NCBI RefSeq assembly: GCF_001931485.1
Contig: NZ_MSDV01000059.1
Location: 1 to 64,000, forward strand
DNA: 64,000 nucleotides
Source of the DNA: Burkholderia sp. SRS-W-2-2016
GTDB taxonomy: Bacteria > Pseudomonadota > Gammaproteobacteria > Burkholderiales > Burkholderiaceae
Reading direction: 5' to 3'
Both the position numbers and the translations under genes were made by a program. Below, piece after piece: positions 60,898 through 64,000 of this stretch; the stretch's first letter is position 1, and the number at the start of each line of letters is the position of its first letter. The notes beneath the pieces were generated by a model. The model saw nothing but the letters and a program-made list of their open reading frames with translations. It searched no databases and had not been told where the DNA came from.

Positions 60898-62229
60898 ATG
60901 AAAACCACTCTGAAGGGTGTTGGCGCGGCGTTGCGTGCCGCGTTGCCGTCGGTGGCGTCGTTCGCGTCGCTGGCGCTGCTCGCCTGGGCCGCGCAGACGC
61001 CGGCCCAGGCCGCCGCGAATTCGCCCGCCGATCAAACGCTGGTGCAGCGCGGCGCGTATCTCGCGCAAGTCGGCGATTGCGCGGCCTGCCACACCGCGCC
61101 GAAGGGCAAGCCGTTCGCCGGCGGCCTGCCGATGACCACGCCGATGGGCCGCATCTACACGACCAACATCACGCCCGATGCGCAGACCGGCATCGGCGGC
61201 TACACGGAAGCGGACTTCATTCGCGCGCTGCGTGAAGGCGTCGCGAAAGACGGCCACAACCTGTATCCGGCGATGCCGTATCCGTCGTATGCGAAGGTCA
61301 ACGACGCCGACGCGAAGGCGCTCTACGCGTTCTTCATGCATGGCGTCGCGCCGGTGCAGCAGGCCAATCGCGAGTCGGACATCAAATGGCCGATGAACAT
61401 GCGCTGGCCGCTGAAGTTCTGGAACCTCGCGTTCCTCGACAAGACCACCTATCGCGACAAACCCGGCAAGGACGCCGCGTGGAATCGCGGTGCGTACATC
61501 GTGCAGGGGCTCGGCCATTGCGGCTCGTGCCATACGCCGCGCGGCGTCGCGTTCCAGGAAAGCGCGCTCGACGAAAGCGGCAGCGCGTTCCTGAGCGGCG
61601 CGCTGCTCGACGGCTGGTACGCATCGGATCTGACCGGCGAGCACAACGCCGGGCTGGGCCGCTGGAGCGACGAGGATCTGCGCACGTTCCTGAAGACCGG
61701 CGCGAATCGTCACGCGTCGGCGTTCGGTTCGATGACGAGCGTGATCAACAACAGTACGCAGAACCTGAGCGATGCGGATCTCGCGGCGGTGTCGACGTAT
61801 CTGAAGTCGCTGCCGCCGGCGGGCGGCACCAGCGGGCCGCCGTATCGGTACGATCCGCAGACCACCAAGGTGTCGCTCGAGCGTCCCGCCAACGATGCCG
61901 GCGCGCGCGTCTACACCGCGTATTGCCTGCACTGCCACGGCGCCGACGGGCGCGGCTTCGCGCCGATGCTCGCGCCGCTCGCCGGCAATCCGAACGTGCT
62001 CGCGAAGGACCCGTCGTCGCTGATCAACGTGACGCTGAACGGCACCGGCGATCTGGTGATCGACGGCGTACCGTCGCCGTTCCCGATGCCGGCCTTCGCG
62101 ACGGTGCTCGACGATCAGCAGATCGCCGACGTGCTGAGCTTCGTGCGCGCGGGCTGGAACAACGGCGCGCCGGCGGTTGGCGTGGCGGACGTGCAGAAGC
62201 TGCGCAAGTCGACCCAGGCGGCGCAGTAG
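60898..62229 (+). CDS. Triheme cytochrome c subunit of the molybdenum hydroxylase
   Basis: A 443-residue protein with a signal peptide (cleavage near AQAAA-N) and three heme c sites: CAACH (61-65), CGSCH (208-212) and CLHCH (343-347). Methionine ligands are likely in the MPYPSY and FPMPAFA regions. The three-domain layout is that of alcohol/aldehyde dehydrogenase cytochromes, which pass electrons to ubiquinone or a terminal oxidase. It follows the large subunit by 16 bp and completes the operon, which ends at a strong terminator. Confidence 0.93.
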   Translation: MKTTLKGVGAALRAALPSVASFASLALLAWAAQTPAQAAANSPADQTLVQRGAYLAQVGDCAACHTAPKGKPFAGGLPMTTPMGRIYTTNITPDAQTGIGGYTEADFIRALREGVAKDGHNLYPAMPYPSYAKVNDADAKALYAFFMHGVAPVQQANRESDIKWPMNMRWPLKFWNLAFLDKTTYRDKPGKDAAWNRGAYIVQGLGHCGSCHTPRGVAFQESALDESGSAFLSGALLDGWYASDLTGEHNAGLGRWSDEDLRTFLKTGANRHASAFGSMTSVINNSTQNLSDADLAAVSTYLKSLPPAGGTSGPPYRYDPQTTKVSLERPANDAGARVYTAYCLHCHGADGRGFAPMLAPLAGNPNVLAKDPSSLINVTLNGTGDLVIDGVPSPFPMPAFATVLDDQQIADVLSFVRAGWNNGAPAVGVADVQKLRKSTQAAQ

Positions 62230-62246
62230 CAGCGGCGCCCAACCGA

Positions 62247-62284
62247 AAAAGCGGCCACCGCGCATCTGCACGGTGGCCGCTTTT
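62247..62284. terminator. Bidirectional terminator between convergent operons
   Basis: AAAAGCGGCCACCG (62247-62260) and CGGTGGCCGCTTTT (62271-62284) are perfect 14-bp arms. On the plus strand the stem runs into TTTTCTTT, on the minus strand into a run of T. It serves both the cytochrome operon and the amino acid transporter operon. Confidence 0.93.
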
Positions 62285-62315
62285 CTTTACGGGCGGCGCC
62301 ATCGCGGCGTACCCG

Positions 62316-62972
62316 TCAACGATGCTGCCCGACCCTCTGGCGCTTTTCGAGCACCCGCGCGTACCACGTCAGCGGAAAGCACATCGCGAAGTAGATCAGC
62401 GCGACCATCGCGTAGATCGGAAACGGCCGGAACGCGGCGTTGGTAATCATCGTGCCGGTCTTGGTCAGCTCGGTGAAACCGATGATCGACGCGAGCGCGG
62501 TGCTTTTCACGACCTGCACCAGAAAACCGACGGTCGGCGCCACCGCGATTTTCAGCGCCTGCGGCCACACGATAAAGCGCAACTGCTGGCCGAACGTCAT
62601 CCCGAGGCTCGCGCCCGCCGCCCACTGGCCGCGCGGCACCGCTTCGACGCAGCCGCGCCAGATATCGACCAGATACGCGCTGGTGTAGAGCGTCAGCGTG
62701 ACCGCGGCCGCGGTCCACGGCGACACGTCGATGCCGAGCAGCGGCAGCCCGAAGAACGTCAGAAACAGCTGCATCAGCAGCGGCGTGCCCTGAAACACCT
62801 CGACGTACAGCACGACGACGCGCCGCAGCCACGCGACCGGCGACACCCGCAGCGCGAGCAACAGCAAGCCGACAAGCCCGCCGCCGACGAACGCGATCAC
62901 CGACAGCAGCACCGTCCAGCGCGCGGCCAGCAGCAGATTGCGGGCGATGTCCCACAGCGTGAATTCGACCAT
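62316..62972 (-). CDS. Polar amino acid ABC transporter permease (HisM/GltK type)
   Basis: A 218-residue inner-membrane permease with about five segments. It has the binding-protein-dependent transport motif around SLGMTFGQQLRFIVWPQALKIAVAP (EAA loop) and VEVFQGTPLLMQLFLTFFGLP, typical of the polar amino acid family. Start at 62972 with GGAGCG upstream; the stop of the upstream permease gene ends 2 bp before it, so they are translationally coupled. Works with the second permease; no ATPase gene is seen in the window. Confidence 0.92.
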   Translation of the reverse strand: MVEFTLWDIARNLLLAARWTVLLSVIAFVGGGLVGLLLLALRVSPVAWLRRVVVLYVEVFQGTPLLMQLFLTFFGLPLLGIDVSPWTAAAVTLTLYTSAYLVDIWRGCVEAVPRGQWAAGASLGMTFGQQLRFIVWPQALKIAVAPTVGFLVQVVKSTALASIIGFTELTKTGTMITNAAFRPFPIYAMVALIYFAMCFPLTWYARVLEKRQRVGQHR

Positions 62973-62974
62973 GC

Positions 62975-63736
62975 TCAGCGCTCCGTCGGCAGTGTGCGCG
63001 CGCCGCCGCGCCATGGCAGGCGCCGGCACCAGCTACGTGGCGCAGCGCCGTTGTCATTGCCGCTGGCGCGTGCGGCGCGGCCCGCGAACAGTCCGCGGCC
63101 AAAGCGGTTCAGCAATTGCCGCAGCACGATCGACATCAGCAGATAGGCCGCGGTGATGATCAGATACGCCTCGAACGAGCGGAAGTTGCGCGACTGGATG
63201 AAGTTCGCCGCGTAGGTCAGGTCGGGCACCGAGATCTGCGAGACCACGGCCGAGCCGAGCATCACGATCAGCACCTGGCCGAGCAGCGCCGGAAACACGT
63301 TGGCGAGCGCCTGCGGCAGCACCACGTGACGGAACACCTGGCGCCCCTGAAGACCTAAAGCCTGCGCGGCCTGCAACTGGCCGCGCGGAATCGAATCGAT
63401 GCCGGCGCGCACGATCTCGGTCGCATACGCACCGAGATTGACGGTCATCGCGAGAATCGCGGCCTGCACTTCGTCGATATGAATACCGAGGCTCGGCAGT
63501 CCGAAGAACACGAAGAACAGTTGCACGAGAAACGGCGTGTTGCGGATCAGTTCGACATAGCTCGCGACCAGCCAACGCGCCCATTTCGGACCCGCCGCCG
63601 CGATGCTTGCGCCGGCGATGCCGACGATGCCGCCGAGCAGCGTCGATATCGCGGTAAGCCCGAGGGTCACCGCGGCGCCGTGCACCAGCATGTCCGCATA
63701 GAGGCCGAAGCCGCTGAAATCGAACGCGTAGCTCAT
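62975..63736 (-). CDS. Polar amino acid ABC transporter permease (HisQ/GltJ type)
   Basis: A 253-residue permease with about five membrane segments. YVELIRNTPFLVQLFFVFFGLPSLGI is the family loop, and QAAQALGLQGRQVFRHVVLPQALANVFPAL the EAA motif that contacts the ATPase. The cluster order here is binding protein, permease, permease, all on the minus strand. The C-terminus (RAARASGNDNGAAPRSW) is extended and disordered. Confidence 0.92.
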   Translation of the reverse strand: MSYAFDFSGFGLYADMLVHGAAVTLGLTAISTLLGGIVGIAGASIAAAGPKWARWLVASYVELIRNTPFLVQLFFVFFGLPSLGIHIDEVQAAILAMTVNLGAYATEIVRAGIDSIPRGQLQAAQALGLQGRQVFRHVVLPQALANVFPALLGQVLIVMLGSAVVSQISVPDLTYAANFIQSRNFRSFEAYLIITAAYLLMSIVLRQLLNRFGRGLFAGRAARASGNDNGAAPRSWCRRLPWRGGARTLPTER

Positions 63737-63797
63737 TGCGTCGTGCTCATCGTTGATTCGGATTCCTGCGCGAGCGTGACGGCTCGCGCGTCAGCGT

Positions 63798-64000
63798 TCA
63801 CAGATCGGCCGGCAGCGGCGCGCGCAGCCACTTCTGCGAGATCGCGTTCATCGTGCCGTCCTTGCGCGCCTTCGCGATCGTTTCGTCGACCTTGGCCTTC
63901 AGACGCGGCTCGTTCTTGTTCAGGCCGACGTGATCGGGCGAGCTGAACAGCGAGAATTTCTGCTCGGGCTCGTTGGCCGGGTGACGCGCGAGAATCGTCG
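63798..64000 (-). CDS. Amino acid ABC transporter substrate-binding protein, C-terminal part
   Basis: The last 66 residues of a family 3 solute-binding protein, cut by the right edge. FSLFSSPDHVGLNKNEPRLK, ETIAKARKDGTMNAISQKWL and the closing LRAPLPADL match the end of the second lobe of periplasmic polar amino acid receptors. It precedes the two permease genes in the same direction. The signal peptide and ligand residues lie outside the window. Confidence 0.9.
   Translation of the reverse strand, partial: TILARHPANEPEQKFSLFSSPDHVGLNKNEPRLKAKVDETIAKARKDGTMNAISQKWLRAPLPADL

Noticed and set aside
58602..60908. 768-codon frame antisense to the molybdopterin subunit
   Set aside because: No recognisable domain, and the opposite strand has a Tat signal and molybdenum hydroxylase motifs.

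Overview
The window is uniformly GC-rich (roughly 65% by eye) and densely coded. It carries Burkholderiales hallmarks: a DUF3331 protein, a Burkholderia-type porin, MocR, LysR and AraC regulators beside their targets, an adenosylcobalamin-dependent ribonucleotide reductase and an OpgC-type acyltransferase. It looks like a chromosomal segment of a Paraburkholderia/Burkholderia species; that placement is inference from gene content. I see no rRNA, tRNA, insertion sequence, phage gene or CRISPR array.

Layout. 1-4.4 kb: left-edge gene fragment, MerR regulator, GNAT acetyltransferase, and a DMT exporter divergent from a MocR regulator with an operator-like repeat set between them. 4.4-12.3 kb: orphan TAXI binding protein, zinc-ribbon membrane protein, DHA2 efflux pump with divergent TetR, a lone response regulator, Zur-like regulator and a GST. 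12.4-18.8 kb: NERD-like/helicase fusion, phosphoribosyltransferase-like protein, and a signalling trio (periplasmic molybdopterin-domain-like protein, hybrid histidine kinase, convergent HTH-receiver protein). 19.0-20.7 kb: hipBA toxin-antitoxin pair with an operator array. 20.9-24.3 kb: FAD oxidoreductase, C39-like hydrolase, small Cys protein and pyrroline-2-carboxylate reductase. 24.5-33.6 kb: zwf, LysR/PRISE reductase pair, nucleoside hydrolase, LysR, a large inverted-repeat element, and an alcohol dehydrogenase divergent from an AraC regulator. 33.7-35.5 kb: monooxygenase-fold protein and diguanylate cyclase.

The most striking region is 35.8-47.0 kb. It holds a 2-hydroxyacid dehydrogenase (SlcC candidate), a GntR/UTRA regulator, SuyA- and SuyB-like sulfolactate sulfo-lyase subunits, a DctA-family symporter, a ComC-like dehydrogenase and a SoeABC-like cytoplasmic sulfite:quinone oxidoreductase. 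Read together they form a candidate route for 3-sulfolactate: uptake, interconversion of the two enantiomers through sulfopyruvate, cleavage to pyruvate plus sulfite, and oxidation of sulfite to sulfate with electrons passed to the quinone pool. A matched pair of operator-like sites and a near-consensus promoter lie in the gntR-suyA gap. The substrate is inferred from family resemblance and gene order, not shown by the sequence alone.

47.0-64.0 kb: class II ribonucleotide reductase (nrdJ), DUF3331 protein, AI-2E family permease, esterase, OpgC-like acyltransferase, porin, NlpD-like lipoprotein, a small hypothetical protein, a periplasmic molybdenum hydroxylase operon (2Fe-2S subunit, Tat-exported molybdopterin subunit, triheme cytochrome c), and a polar amino acid ABC transporter running off the right edge.
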